Shown: positions 10,717-22,219 of the stretch, in pieces | How the letters are laid out: every line of letters begins with the position of its first letter | Numbering within the stretch: the stretch's first letter is position 1 | Assembly (NCBI GenBank): GCA_004519485.1 | Contig: CP038112.1 | Span: 744,001-808,000, forward strand | Length of the DNA: 64,000 nucleotides | From: Nannochloropsis oceanica | Lineage: Eukaryota > Sar > Eustigmatophyceae > Eustigmatales > Monodopsidaceae | Direction of reading: 5' to 3' | The notes under the pieces: model-generated | The model's input: only the letters and a program-made list of their open reading frames with translations | Database searches by the model: none | What the model was told of the DNA's origin: nothing | Position numbers and translations under genes: made by a program

Positions 10717-11193
10717 CTCTGAATGTGGGTGAGTGTGCATTAGGGGAGGATGTGGGCGTGTGTGGATGTGCGTGTATGGGCTGGCGGGCGAGAGGGAAGA
10801 TAGGAGGGAGGGAGGCTGGAAGGATCAACATTGGAGTGATGGAGGGAGGGAGGGAGGGAGAGATGGGGGGAGGGAGGGGGAGGAAGTGAAGGGGAGTATG
10901 CGTACATATCAAGAGCCAAAAGGAGCAGAGCCCTGACCCGAACCCTAACAGAGAAAGAAGCAACATAGAGCTGCTGCTGTTCGTGCTGCTGTTGGAAATG
11001 CTTGTTGCTGCGGCGCTGACAGACCGGAGAGAGGAACAGAACGCGACGGCCCATATGCGCGAAAGGAGGGAGGATGGGAGCTCTCGATTTAAAATGTATG
11101 CCCAAAAAAAGATTAAGCAACCGATAGTGGGAGGGAAAGAGGGAGGGGGAAAAAGAAAAACTGTGTGGTGGGGCTTCCTCTTCCATTTACTTC

Positions 11194-11242
<49 letters not shown>

Positions 11243-12138
11243 TCGGTGTTTCTCGTTCTCGCTCGCTCTCTCTCCCTATTCTGTTCCCCTCTCCCTTTCT
11301 CTCAGCGTGCGTGGGTATTGTGGCGCGGGAAACCCTGAACTTGATCCAGAGCTTGCGAGGCTCTCTCGGAATGAATGTACACATTGATGGCTTTGAAGAA
11401 GTCTCTTTTTTTAATCTCCCTTGTATCTCTTTCATCTTTTTACTCTTATGCTTCTTCTAATGCTTCCTTTTCTCTTTCCCCTTCTCCTCTCTTCTTTCCC
11501 ATTGCAGGGTAGGGCTGAAATGCGGGTCTCTTCCTCTCAGTCTCCCTCCACTCGCTGCTCTCATCCTTCTCAGTTTCCTCCCGGACACGTGAATTAGATC
11601 TTCCTTCCACGAAAACAAAATCCTTCCACCTTCCTTTCCCCCCCCCCGGCTTTTGCCGCATTCTCTGACCGAAAAAAGGTCCTTTCCCTCCCTCCCTCGT
11701 TCCCGCCCTCTCTCCCATCCTCCCTCTCCGTCTACACATGCACAAAAATCACCATCGCTAGTGGTACAGCTCATTCTGAAAAAGAGAGAGAAGAAGACTC
11801 CACGCCCCTCCTCCCCTTCTTCCTCGTTCCCCTGTTTAGCTCTTCTTCAATCACCTTCCGACTCCGAACACTGCCACACGTGCTTCTTACTCGCTCTAGC
11901 TTCTTCTTCTCTGCTGCTGCTGCTGCTGTTGATGATCGGGGTGGGTGAGTGGGTGAGGTCTCGGGGGTGTGAGAGACTGTGGGTTGCCCGCCTCGTTGAC
12001 AGCGGCCCTCTTTTGAGTCACACTCTCACACCCCCTATGCTGTCTGTCTGCCGTTTCTTCTGCTTCAACTTCAACTCTCGTTCGATCGCCCCCTTCCACT
12101 CGCCTTCCCTCTCTCCCTGTCTCGCTTGCTCTCTGCTA

Positions 12139-12169
<31 letters not shown>

Positions 12170-12593
12170 TGCTACTCTTGTTGCATTTTCTCCTGCGATC
12201 ACCGCTGCTGCTGCTGCTGCTGCTGCTGCACCTGCCTGTCTCTAGTCGCTTCTGCTGGTTCAATCCGATGTCGTGGTCGTCAGGCTTCTGACGGTCTGCT
12301 TCCCTTCTGACTTTTGTTCTCTTGCCCTGCGATTAATGAGTCTGCGCTGTCGTCATCCCCTCCCTCCCTCCCTCCCTCCCTCCCTCCCTCCCTCGCCGTC
12401 GTCGTTCGTCACTCGTCGCGGTGGTGCTTTGTTTTCTATGGTCTGGTCTTCTTCTCAATCCTTTCCGTCTTCCTTGTCTTTGTCCTCTCCATTTTCACCT
12501 GCACCTTATTCTTATTATCTTCTTATTCTTGTATTTATTCTTATGATGATGATCTTTCTTCTGTCTTCTTCGTGGTGGTGGCCGAGTCTTCAT
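10472..12593. other. Convergent intergenic region with microsatellites
   Basis: 2.1 kb between the 3' ends of the unrecognised gene (+) and the GRP gene (-). Contains one arm of the inverted duplication, a (TC)n run at 11197-11239, CTG clusters at 11912-11932, 12136-12166 and 12200-12230, and CTCC runs. The open frames here are low-complexity (Ser, Leu or Gln runs). I support no gene. Confidence 0.5.
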
Positions 12594-15297
12594 TTACCAC
12601 CCGCCGCCACCACGTCCGCCCTGGCCGTAAGGAGCCGCGCCGCCGTACCCCCCTGCACCGCCGTACTTAGGGAAGAGGGAGGTAGGAAGGGAGGAAGGGA
12701 GGGAGGGAGGGAGGGAGGGAGGTGAGAGGGGGAGGGAATGCGGGGAGGTACTTGAAGGTGAAGGTTACGGGGAAACCGAGAAAAGGGAAGAAATCCCTCC
12801 ACACCCATCTAGACACTCACACCCACCCACACGTACACATAAAGTCAGACTCAGATTCTGAGATACACTTACACCTACACAGAAAAATAGGTAGACACAG
12901 ATACAAACACAGGGGCAGACACGAACACTAGTACGACATCGCAAACCCCTCCCCCACACGCACATCCATGTCCTCCCCCACTCCCACCCTCATCCATGCC
13001 GTGACGCCCCCGGGCCATCAACTCCCACCCCAGAACAATCCATCTTACAATAATCATCACCCATATTACAACAACCATAACCCATATTACTCACCCCACC
13101 AGCTCCTGCGCCTGCGTAGCCGCCGTAGCCCCCCGCGCCGCCCAAGCCGGCGCCTGCTCCGTACTGGTGTTCAAGAGAAAGGAAGACGACGACGACGAGG
13201 GAATAGGGGGAGTAGGAGGAGAGAGGCGGAGAAGAAAGTCGAGAAGAGAAGAGGGAGAGAGAAGGTATTAGTCAAGAGAATAGAAAAAGTAGCAACGAGT
13301 AGCAATCTTCACACCCCCACCTTCCCTCCCTCCCTCCCTCCCTCCCTCCCTCCCTCCCTCCCTCCCTCCCTCCCTCCCTCCCTCCCTCCCTCCCTCCCTC
13401 CCTCCCTCCCTCCCTCCCTCCCTCCCTCCCTCCTCCTCCTCGACCCACCTGGCCGCCAGCTGCATATCCGCCCGCACCGGGGTAGCGAGGCGCGCCATAG
13501 CCTGTGCGAAAAGAGCGACCGAGGGAGAGAGGGAGGGAGGGACGAAAGAAGGAGCTTGCTTTCAAAAAGGAGAAGAGGAAAATGGGAAAAGAAAAGAAAA
13601 AAAGACGGGGGGAAATGGAAAGCCCTCCCTCCCCTCCCAACTCCCCCAAAATCGAAAAGAAATCAAATTGACAGAAGAACAGAGAAAGAAGAGAAAAAGG
13701 AGAGAAAAATACGTACCACCGCCGCCCATGCCTCCACCAAATCCCCCGCCGCCTCGGCCCCCGCCAAAACCGCCACCAAAGCCACCGCGGCCTCCACGAC
13801 GACCGCCGAACTCCTCCCTGTGGGAAAGTGATGGACGGGAAGGGAAAGGAGGAGAAAATGGAAAGTGAGGAGGGGAGGGGGCAGGAGGAGGAAGGAGAGT
13901 CAGGGGACGGAAGGTATCTCATACTCGATTTGACTAAGTTATACTCAGTCTAATTAGGGTCACTATAACACAAGTTTCATAAGTTTCTCTATAGTACATT
14001 TACATTAGGTCATCACGACCCTCTCCGAGAGCACATCGATTCGTTCCCTCCCTCCTCCCTTCGCTCTGCGCGTAATTTTCGAGCGCCCCTCCTTCCCCTC
14101 CTTCCCCTTTCCCCTCGGTGCATCTCTTAATATCGTTTCTTACCGGGGTCGGGCGAAATTCACTCGCAGGGTGCGTCCGTCCAGCTCGGCGTTGTCCATG
14201 CGGGAAATGGCCGCCTCTGCCTCGTGCTTCTGCTCATACACCACAAAACCGAAGCCACTGTCGCAAGGAATCCCAAAAAAAAAAGTATGCATATGAATTA
14301 AAACCAGCACGGATCAAAAAGAACCATACTCCATTTTATCTCTCCCCATCCCCATAATGGCACAAGGCACTGCACACACCAAGGAAAGCAGTATCCACCT
14401 CCCTCCCTCCCTCCCTCCCTCCCTCCCTCCGTACCGGCTCTGGCCAGTTTCCCGGTTCTCGATAACGGTAGAAAAAACAATGCGGCCAAAGGGCTCAAAA
14501 GCGTCACGGAGGGCGGCCGATTCAGTGCGGAAGGAGAGGTTGCCCACGAAGAGCTTGAAACCCTGTTGTGGGTTGGGAGGGGGGGGGGGGGGAGAGGGAG
14601 GGAGGGAGGGCGGGGTTTATGGGTAGGAGGAATGCAGGCTCGTCAATGCTCCCCTTTTATTTCTACAGGGAGATGCACTGTGAGTGAGTGGATGGTACGG
14701 AAGACAGGAGGAGGGGGGGACCTAGTCAAACATCGAGGGCAACCTCTGCTTGAGGGAAGGAAGATGGAAGGGGAGGGGGTGATGTAGAAGGGTAAAAAAG
14801 CGGAAGGGGGAACAGGAAAGAAGATGAGGGTAAACAGTCAAAAGTATGGTCGCTAGGCATTTAAGATACAGGCAATTAGGGGGATAGTAAGGCAGTAAAA
14901 AGACGGAGACATACAGCGTCGGGCAGACGTGGGAGCGGGAATGGTAAACCATCTGCTGCTTGAGAATGGGGGTGATATTGTACTCCTTGTCTCCCGTCTA
15001 CTTCACTAACAAACAAGTGCGTCTTCTTTTATTGCTTCAATGAATTAAACTTGACAGGCAGACAAACAAGCATGGACACACGTGCCGCTGCCGCCGGCCC
15101 AAGTGGGACGAACATCTGATTCAATGAACAACTGAGATGGGAGTCGGACGGACTACGGAGGAACAAAAGCTTAGAACCCGTCCACCCACTCCCACCCTCA
15201 CAAATACACGTACCTCTTCGCTTTGGCCCGGGGAAGATGGGCGGGGAGGGGCCTCAGTTACAGGGGCAGGGACACCGTACGCATCGTAATCACCCAT
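12594..15297 (-). CDS. Glycine-rich RNA-binding protein with one RRM
   Basis: Seven exons: 15297-15214, 14562-14435, 14257-14144, 13817-13717, 13501-13449, 13163-13095, 12665-12594; 206 residues, every phase consistent, stop TAA. N-terminal 28 residues are acidic/Pro-rich ([20 protein letters not shown]). The RRM spans about residues 29-108: RNP2 is LFVGNL (32-37) and RNP1 is RGFGFV (71-76, formed across intron 2), with [15 protein letters not shown] before and [17 protein letters not shown] after. The C-terminal 95 residues are Gly/Tyr/Arg rich ([11 protein letters not shown] and YGGYAG type) and end GGGGW. Such proteins bind single-stranded RNA, act in splicing, export or cold stress, and often phase-separate through the RGG/YGG tail. 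Introns hold long GGGA/TCCC tracts, one over 110 bp. Donors include GTACGT and GTAAGA. Complete gene. Confidence 0.93.
13321..13432. repeat. (CCCT)n tract in GRP intron 5
   Basis: About 28 uninterrupted CTCC units on the plus strand, GGGA on the coding strand, immediately downstream of the intron 5 donor. Longest pure tract of its kind in the window; the G-rich strand can form stacked G-quadruplexes. Confidence 0.9.
13940..14020 (-). ncRNA. Possible intronic C/D-box snoRNA-like element
   Basis: GRP intron 3 contains an AT-rich island quite unlike the surrounding CTCC filler. Read on the gene's strand it has GTGATGA (C box, 14016-14010) and 72 nt further a CTGA (D box, 13948-13945), the size of a box C/D snoRNA. 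Introns of RNA-protein genes are common snoRNA hosts. Against it: the ends do not form a clear terminal stem next to the boxes, and I could not match a guide to rRNA. Tentative only. Confidence 0.2.
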
Positions 15298-17364
15298 TCT
15301 TCTTTTCTTCTTGGTTGCTGTTGTCGAGGCGGGGAGAGAAGGAAAAAGGTAGGGAAGTGAGTACGCGTGAGTCAAAAGCAAGCACGAAAGTCCATCTGGC
15401 TCGTCCCTGTGAATGTGCCTAGCACTGCGACTGCCCTGGATCGTAGGTGAGGGAGCGCGACAGAGCAAAGGAAGGAAGGCCTTCCGGTGTGCCGCTTCGC
15501 GTGCGTGTGGTGTTGTTCTCTTCGGCCTTGCTCGCTCCTTCATCTGCCCGGGGCCATCCATCTGCCTGAAGCATTCATTGGAAAGGTTAAAGAAGGCATG
15601 TTCAGTCCAGCCACGTCGCTTGCGTCGTCGAGGAGAGCCCTTCAACGTTCGCCCTTGTGGCTGTAGGACATAAACTTAGGGAAATGTGTGCGCGTGCCCA
15701 GGCTCGATGTATTGTTGTTTGGCAAAGCAAGCGTGACGAGCTTGAAGTCAATCGAAGCTCGGTCCAGCACCTTCTCTCTGACTGTTGAACAAACAACTAT
15801 TAATGCCATGTCTCGTCCGATAAATAGAGTCGTATCTCGCTTGGTGCGTGAGCATGCGAGATAGGCACAGTGTAAAAGGCTCCAGACTTAGAAAAATACC
15901 AGCCACGACATTTTTCAAAGCCGACGTGCTGTCCTCTCTTCTTCGGGGGTCACGGGCAAGCCTCGCCTAAAAACCTTACTCCTTACGCAATATTCCTATT
16001 GTGCACTCCTCACATACAAACAACAGGCACAGATACAACAACTGAAGCAGTCTAGCTGTGGCTCCCTCCAGACTTATTTTTGTTTCTTCAGAATACACCA
16101 ACTTCTCATCCTCTTGCTCTCCCCACGTCTTGCCACCACAGCGCCTGCTTCGTGGTTTCTTGCCACCACTGACTCCAAGCACAGTACAACCCAGAGCAGC
16201 AGAAAGCAGAATGACTATGACACACATGGCTGGAGGGAAAAGATGAAGAAAAGAAGATAAAATTGGATCTAATTAAGGAGGCAGCTAAAATGGCATTTGA
16301 CTTGGTTGGGGTCACTTTTTCTTTCGAGGATTCCCGCTTCTTGTCTCTCATTGCCCATTTTTCTGTCCTGTTGGAAAGCGTCCATTAGGATGGCAATCTG
16401 GAAGCACGTCGTCCTTGTCTCCTTTGCTTTCTGTCGTTCTTCAATCCATCTTCTATCTTCCTCTGTTGGTTTTCTTCTTTCGTATTCACTTGTACTTGTT
16501 TCTTTCCTCAGTGTTTCTTTCTTTCCTCTTTATCTCTCATTGTTGGCATGGACATTGATAATGCTTTTTTGGAGGTGAATTGCTGTCGTCGCTGATGGTG
16601 CCACTGCCCGGGCTACGGTTAGACAGGCTAAGCTGTCTTCGGATGACTGGACACTCGCTTTCTCACACCCTTCTTCTCTCTCTTCATCTCTTTGATCCTC
16701 CTCCACGCTTCCGTTGTACTCCTCCTTATCTACTGGTACTCCCTTATTCTTCTGTATCATTGGCATGACCTCCGCGCTCCCCCTCCATTTCTCTCGCTGA
16801 TCTGCGTGCTCCGGTCTCTTTTTCACTTCATCATTAATATGACTTACTTAGTATTTATTTGCGGACAATCCGAGAATATCAATCAGACAAATCACATTCC
16901 TCCGTACACTCATACACCCACTGCTCCCACGCGCCCAATTTCCTAAATTTCTCGCAACTTCGCGCACGCTTTTCGCCCTCTTTCTTTGCATTCCCTCACT
17001 CAAATGGCGTGACTCTTTTCCCCTCGTCCTTTTCATGCCACCATTCACACCCTTGCTGACATCCCTTAAATACTTCCTTCTCTTTTCCCCCATCTGCTTG
17101 CGGGGCCCATAAGAACACATCCAAAGCTTAAATGAGTTGAGGGGAAAGGAGATGAGGAAGAAAGAAGACTCGACAACCCTCTTTTTTTTTAGAAGGGGAA
17201 ATGGACATGCGGGAAGCAACGAGGTGGCGATACATTTATTGCCCATTGAAGCCTCTATTATGATAAACACACATCTCTCCCTCCCTCCTTCCCTCCCCCC
17301 CTTCCACCCTGCGGTGACAGCTGTGTATCCCCTGCTCTCTCTTCTCCGCAGCAAAGCTTTTACG
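15298..17364. other. Upstream region of GRP / downstream of AP2 gene 1
   Basis: 2.1 kb of ordinary, non-repetitive composition between two minus-strand genes. The right part is the 3' UTR of AP2 gene 1, the left part the promoter of GRP. One 83-codon frame with a leader-like start (15976-16227) is listed separately. A longer ATG-started frame on the minus strand at 17399-16848 overlaps the AP2 last exon in another frame and is not supported as a gene. Confidence 0.45.
15976..16227 (-). CDS. Small hypothetical protein with possible signal peptide
   Basis: An uninterrupted 83-codon ATG frame on the minus strand. The first 20 residues (MCVIVILLSAALGCTVLGVS) look like a signal peptide, followed by a basic stretch and a hydrophilic middle, then a Leu-rich segment and CEECTIGILRKE at the end. 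No family recognised. It may be chance in the 2-kb gap between AP2 gene 1 and GRP. Confidence 0.22.
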   Translation of the reverse strand: MCVIVILLSAALGCTVLGVSGGKKPRSRRCGGKTWGEQEDEKLVYSEETKISLEGATARLLQLLYLCLLFVCEECTIGILRKE

Positions 17365-17577
17365 TTACTCCGGCTCCCTGTTGCTGCTAATCGTGCCATA
17401 ACTTCTTCCTCTTCCCTCCTCCCTCTTTCTCTTCTTCAAAACACTCTTCAGCCCCCAGAAAGAGGAGGAATCTGAGAGGGAAAGGGTGAAGAGGAAACCA
17501 CATGTACACTCAATACAATCACACACGCCATTTAACTTACTCAATTGCTGATGCCGCACCTGCTGTAACTGCTGTAT

Positions 17578-17636
<59 letters not shown>

Positions 17637-20591
17637 ACTACGACTGCTACTGTTGCTCAGCGATCGGGCGAGGGGGAGGCGGAAGTCGTGCCTGCCCCGG
17701 CTGCTTCTGCCGCCATGACCATGCCCTCCATCTCCTCCCCCACACCTGCTGCCCTCTTGCTCACGTGCAGGAGAGCAGTCACAGCTTCTTTGGTCCCCTC
17801 GCTTGCCTCTTCTTTCTGGGGCTCATCCGGCTGCTGCTGCTGCTGCTCCTCCTCCTCCTCCTTTTCCTCCTTGACTTCCTTCCCGGCCTCACCTTCTGTC
17901 GTCGTCGCCGCCATGTCTGCCGCTGCTACCACCACTGCCACCTCTGCTGCTGCTGCTGCTACAGGTTCTTCTCCCACCACCACATCCATCCCTTTACCTT
18001 CCCCTCCGCCTTCTTCCCCCTCGATCTCCCCCTCCTTCACCGCCATCGTCGTAGCCGTCACGGGGGGCGGCGGGGGGGGAGGCTCCATCCCAAGTGTCCT
18101 GTAGTAATTGGCAATCGCCTCGCCTTGAGCGGCCACGGCCTCTTGCTCATCCCCGAAATTCTCACCCAGACACTGATACTCCCCTCCAGGCAGAGTCAGC
18201 CAAGCGCTCCAAGCCTTTTTCCCTCCGTCCCAGTGCACACCCGCATAGGTAGAGGACGGGTGCCCTTCCTCCATCCCGCCCTCGGAGGAGGAGGGGGGGG
18301 GGAGGGGCATGACGCCGATGGCAGTGGCGGTGTCGTGTTGTTGCGCAGAGGAGGAGGAGGAGGACGGGAGGGAGGGAGGGGCAGCTCCTGTGGCGGTGGC
18401 GGCTGTGAGGGAGGGGGAAGGGCTGTTGCTGCTGCTGGTGCTGCTGGCGCTGCTGGCCGTGGTGGTGTTGCCGGCAGAGGAGGAGGAGGAGGAGGCAGGG
18501 AGGGAGGAAGGAGGTTCGCCCGTGGTGCTGTCCGAGGCCGGGACGGAGGAAGGCGGAGGAGGAGGGACGTAGGCAGAGGCAAAGGGAGGAGGGGGAGGCG
18601 CGTGCGGGTATTGGTGATTGGGAGGGGGGAAGGCGGGATGGAGGGAGGGGGGGTAGGCGCCATGGGGAGGGGGAGGAAAGCCGTAAGGATGGTAGGGGGA
18701 GGGGTGATGGAGCGAGTGGGGGTGAGGAAAAGGATAAGCAGGGCCATTTCCCTGCTGCTGCTGCTGCGCGGCGCCGGCGGCAGGAGCTTGGGAGGAGGGA
18801 GGGTGGGAGGGAGGATGGTTGTGCCACTGAGGATAGTAGTAGGAGTGAATCTCTTGAGGCGTCCACTGCCGACCGCCAGCCTCTGGAGGGGGGGGAAGGG
18901 GGGCACCTGTCACAGCAGCAGCAGCACCAGCAGCAGCACCAGCAGCAGCGTGGCCGGGGGGAGGAGGGGCGGGCCAGCTGGTGACCGGCGAGGAGGGGGA
19001 GGACGAGGACGAGGGTGGGGAGGCGCCTGTCCCGTCCCCGCCCGTGGTCTGCGCAGCCTGTTGGGATTGCTTATTGTGTTGGATTTTCTTCCTTTTGCGG
19101 TCTCCGGCCCCCGCAGCGGCGGCAGCAGCAGCAGCAGCTGCTGCTGCGGCGGCGGCGAGGCTACCATCCTTGAGGGAGGAGGAAGAGAGGGGCTCGATAG
19201 AAGGAGGGGGGGGAGGGAGGGAAGGTCCGTCCCACGGTTGGTGCTCAGGAGGCTCGGCCACAGGAGGGGGAGGGCCGGGAGGGAGGCGAGGAGAGTGGAG
19301 AGGGGGCTTCCCTCCTGCTCCCCCTCCTCCCTCCCTCCGCACCTTCACCCGCAGTTGCAACAAACCCTTCTCCGCGCTCCCTCCTCCTCCTCCTCCTCCT
19401 CCTCCTCCTCCTCCTCCCTCCCCTTCATCCTCGGAGAGGATAACGTCTTCCTCTCCCGCCTCGTCATCGTCGTCGCTGTAAAATTTTTCCGGGTATCGAC
19501 TTGGACTCGGGCTTGGGCTCCTCCTCTTCCGCCCCCTCCCCGCTCCTCCTCCCCGTCCTCCCCCCCGTCCTCCCCCTCGAGCTCCCCCCCGACTTCGCGG
19601 AATTTCGATCTGCAAGGGGTTTCCCTCAGCGTCTACAGGCCCGGGAGGGAGAGGATCAAATTTATCAGCACACCAGGGAGGGGGAATGCGGCGTGGCCTG
19701 GAGGGAGGGAAGGAGGATGGGAGGGAAGGAGGGAGGGAAGGAAGCGAACGGGTGAGTGTTTGAATGACGAAATTGTTCAAGGCCAGCCATGCACCAAGCA
19801 TGAGAGAAGGTATGTGGAGCATGATGGAGGGAGGAGTGGAGGGATAAAGGGATGCCTTCGGCATCACAACCGGCCCGGGCTCAGCCATCAATTCAGAAGA
19901 TGACTTTCTCACTATAGCCCCTCTGTCGTAGCACTAGCGCCGCCCCCCTCCCTCTCTCCTACCCTCCCTTTTACCCCTCCACCTACACCTACCTGAGGCT
20001 GCGCGGGTCCACACGTCGCTTTCGGTCCGGGTTGAGCTTGCCTCCCACAAGAAAATTGAGTAGAGGCGTCTCGTACAGTTCCCTTGCCCGGCGGTCGTAG
20101 CACTGCGCCGCCTGCAACTCATCGTCGAAATAGCCAAGTGACAGCTTCTTCCCGCGGTACTTTATCTGGACCTCCCACTTTCGGTTGCACTTGTGCCAGC
20201 GGATCCCTGGGTAACACGGGAGAGAGGGAGGGAGGGGTGAGAAAAGTTTTGAAACAGGGAAGGGTCATGTTGTCCATTTTTCGGTGCATTTCAGTGTGTG
20301 GATGCCTGCCAGGAGAGATTTTGTGTGTACACGGGCCTGAGCGTCCTGTCAGGGTTGAGAAACTCATGATGGGCGAGCGGGGGAAGCACCCTGTGTGTCC
20401 CTTTGGGGGGAATCTGTCTTTCTCTCCGACACATTCTCACAGGTTGGGAGACAAAATTTGAAAAAGTAGACGGAGAGGACGCGCCTCACAAAAGCCAGGA
20501 GGACATATTGGGGAGAAAGGACGCATAAACACACACAGGGCTTACCGCGGTAGTCGGAGGTGATCTTAGTTTGCTGTAGGTGATCCATCAT
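17365..20591 (-). CDS. AP2-domain protein 1 (two AP2-like domains, polyQ C-terminus)
   Basis: Exons 20591-20546, 20206-19993, 19697-17765, 17634-17541 and 17471-17365; 797 residues. An in-frame TAA precedes the ATG. AP2 domain at residues 12-65: SDYRGIRW (intron at the Gly codon), KWEVQIKYRGKKLSLGYFDD, ELQAAQCYDRRA, TPLLNFL. After it comes RPRRIPPPWCADKF, shared in outline with AP2 gene 2. Residues 120-560 are disordered (RGG, Asp/Glu, Pro, Ala runs). A second, weaker AP2-like fold follows at about 569-625: STYAGVHWDGGKKAWSAWLT, YQCLGENFGDEQEA. The C-terminus is 18 Gln plus QIQQLQQVRHQQL, then NSSSFWGLKSVLKKRKREEG, a likely nuclear-localisation patch. AP2 domains bind DNA; probable transcription factor. 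If the intron 17764-17635 is kept, the frame stays open to a TGA at 17657, giving another C-terminus. The distal exons are inferred from splice sites and phase. Confidence 0.82.
17581..17636. repeat. (CTG)n repeat coding polyglutamine
   Basis: About 18 CAG codons on the coding strand at the start of exon 4 of AP2 gene 1; the TAGTAG just before them supplies the acceptor AG. Confidence 0.85.
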
Positions 20592-22016
20592 ACCCTCTTA
20601 AAGTGTCTGGCGTGGCCCTTGCGCTTGCGCTGACAGGGGTGGCACGAGGCCGGCGGGAGAAAAGATGGGGGGAAAGACGCCCGGCGAGCCACGCACAAAT
20701 GGGCGGTGGCAGGGGCACGTGCACGTGCGGATGGTTATCTGTGTGGTCTGTACATGTAGAGGGGCGTGAGAAGTTGGTGAGGGGGCGCGGCACCGCGCGG
20801 GGGAAGGGGAGGACACTACTAGGAGGGAGGTTTTCAGACCTCCTCACTCCTCCTTCGCCCGCGTCGCTGTTGACCATGCAACCACCATGCTCTCTTGTCA
20901 CACTCTCACCACGAGGATAAGCCTGCTTTGAGAAGCTCACACAGCTTTGTGTGCGGTGTGTGGGGATCGGGGTGGGGTGTGGGGGGACACCGCATACACA
21001 CTGCGCCCACGATGAAAGAAAGAAGAGCGAGGGAAAACAACAGAAGAGAGGGAGACCCATGAATGCCTCCCTCCTCTCCCCAATCCCGCTCGTTTCTTTC
21101 TCCACACGGACCAAACCACAAGAGCGCAATGCAGAGCCGGATAAAGCAGGCATATCTGGGCAAGATGGGTGGCTGGTGGGGACTGACAAGAAGATGGACT
21201 ACAGTGGTTGCCTCTTTTTCCCTTTCCATTCGGTCGAGAGTGTCCTGTGGGTGCCAGGCGGGCTCCTTGGGTCCCGAGCTTCGGCTCGTTCGCTCCGCAG
21301 GCGTTGTCTTTCGCTGTATTCTTCACATTCAAGGAGTCCCTTTCACACACTTTATATTCATACTTAAAGACACTTTTAACAGTCTTACACTGATTGTATC
21401 ACTTGCAGCCTGTCAGCACCAAGGAAGATGTCACAAGCCTTGATTTGAGATCTCTTTCTTTTGTTTGAGCGAGGGAAAGAGGAAGAGGAGGATACTAACC
21501 GAGCCGTCAAGTAAACAAAATATATACTTAGCCTGGATTAAATCATGAGCCATGAAGAAACAGGAGACATCTTATGAGAAGTTAGATATTAATGTGAACA
21601 TTTTCTAACTCTTTAGTTTATAGGAGGGGGGGGAACAAAATAACCTCCCCTCACTTCTTCGCCATATTTTTTGCTCACCGACTGTATCGAGCCTGTGGGG
21701 GAGCAAATGCACGCCGTCTCATCTTCCCTTTCTATGTATTATACAAGAAAGGGGGAGAAACGCAACGGCTGCTGTCCACACTTCGGCATTCCCTCGAAGT
21801 CGTAATTCACAGGGGAAGCCCCCGGTCCTTGTCCTCGTCTTTCTTCATTCTAATGTGTGCGTAATATTGCGAAAGTCTCGATGCACTCTTGGAGTGCATA
21901 CCTGTAAGCAGTAAAGGGAAAGGAAGGGTAGGGAAAGGAAGGGTAAAGGGGGGGGGTAAAGGACAAGAAGTGGGAAAGGCAACAATCTACCAAAGTTCAA
22001 CAAAGCCAAGAGTATT

Positions 22017-22081
<65 letters not shown>

Positions 22082-22219
22082 ACATACAGATGTGTATTTT
22101 CTTGATACTTTTTATCATAAATCTCAATTACTTGTTGTAAACACAGACCCCCACCTTCTCTTCATCCCTTGTTTCCTCCCATCGCGCCTTCTCTCGCTCT
22201 CTCGCTACCTCCACATTCA
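20592..22219. other. Region between AP2 genes 1 and 2
   Basis: 1.6 kb: promoter of AP2 gene 1 on the left, 3' UTR of AP2 gene 2 on the right. Contains a perfect 8-bp hairpin at 21881-21899 (ATGCACTC, TTG, GAGTGCAT) and the CAG repeat at 22020-22081. Several frames are open but none looks coding. Confidence 0.45.
22020..22081. repeat. (CAG)n repeat
   Basis: About 20 CAG units on the plus strand, 140 nt beyond the stop of AP2 gene 2, so probably in its 3' UTR. Read on that gene's strand it is CTG. Confidence 0.85.

Noticed and set aside
16848-17399. 183-codon ATG frame on the minus strand
   Set aside because: It overlaps the last exon of AP2 gene 1 in a different frame and contains GGRE low-complexity typical of non-coding tracts. 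No family resemblance.
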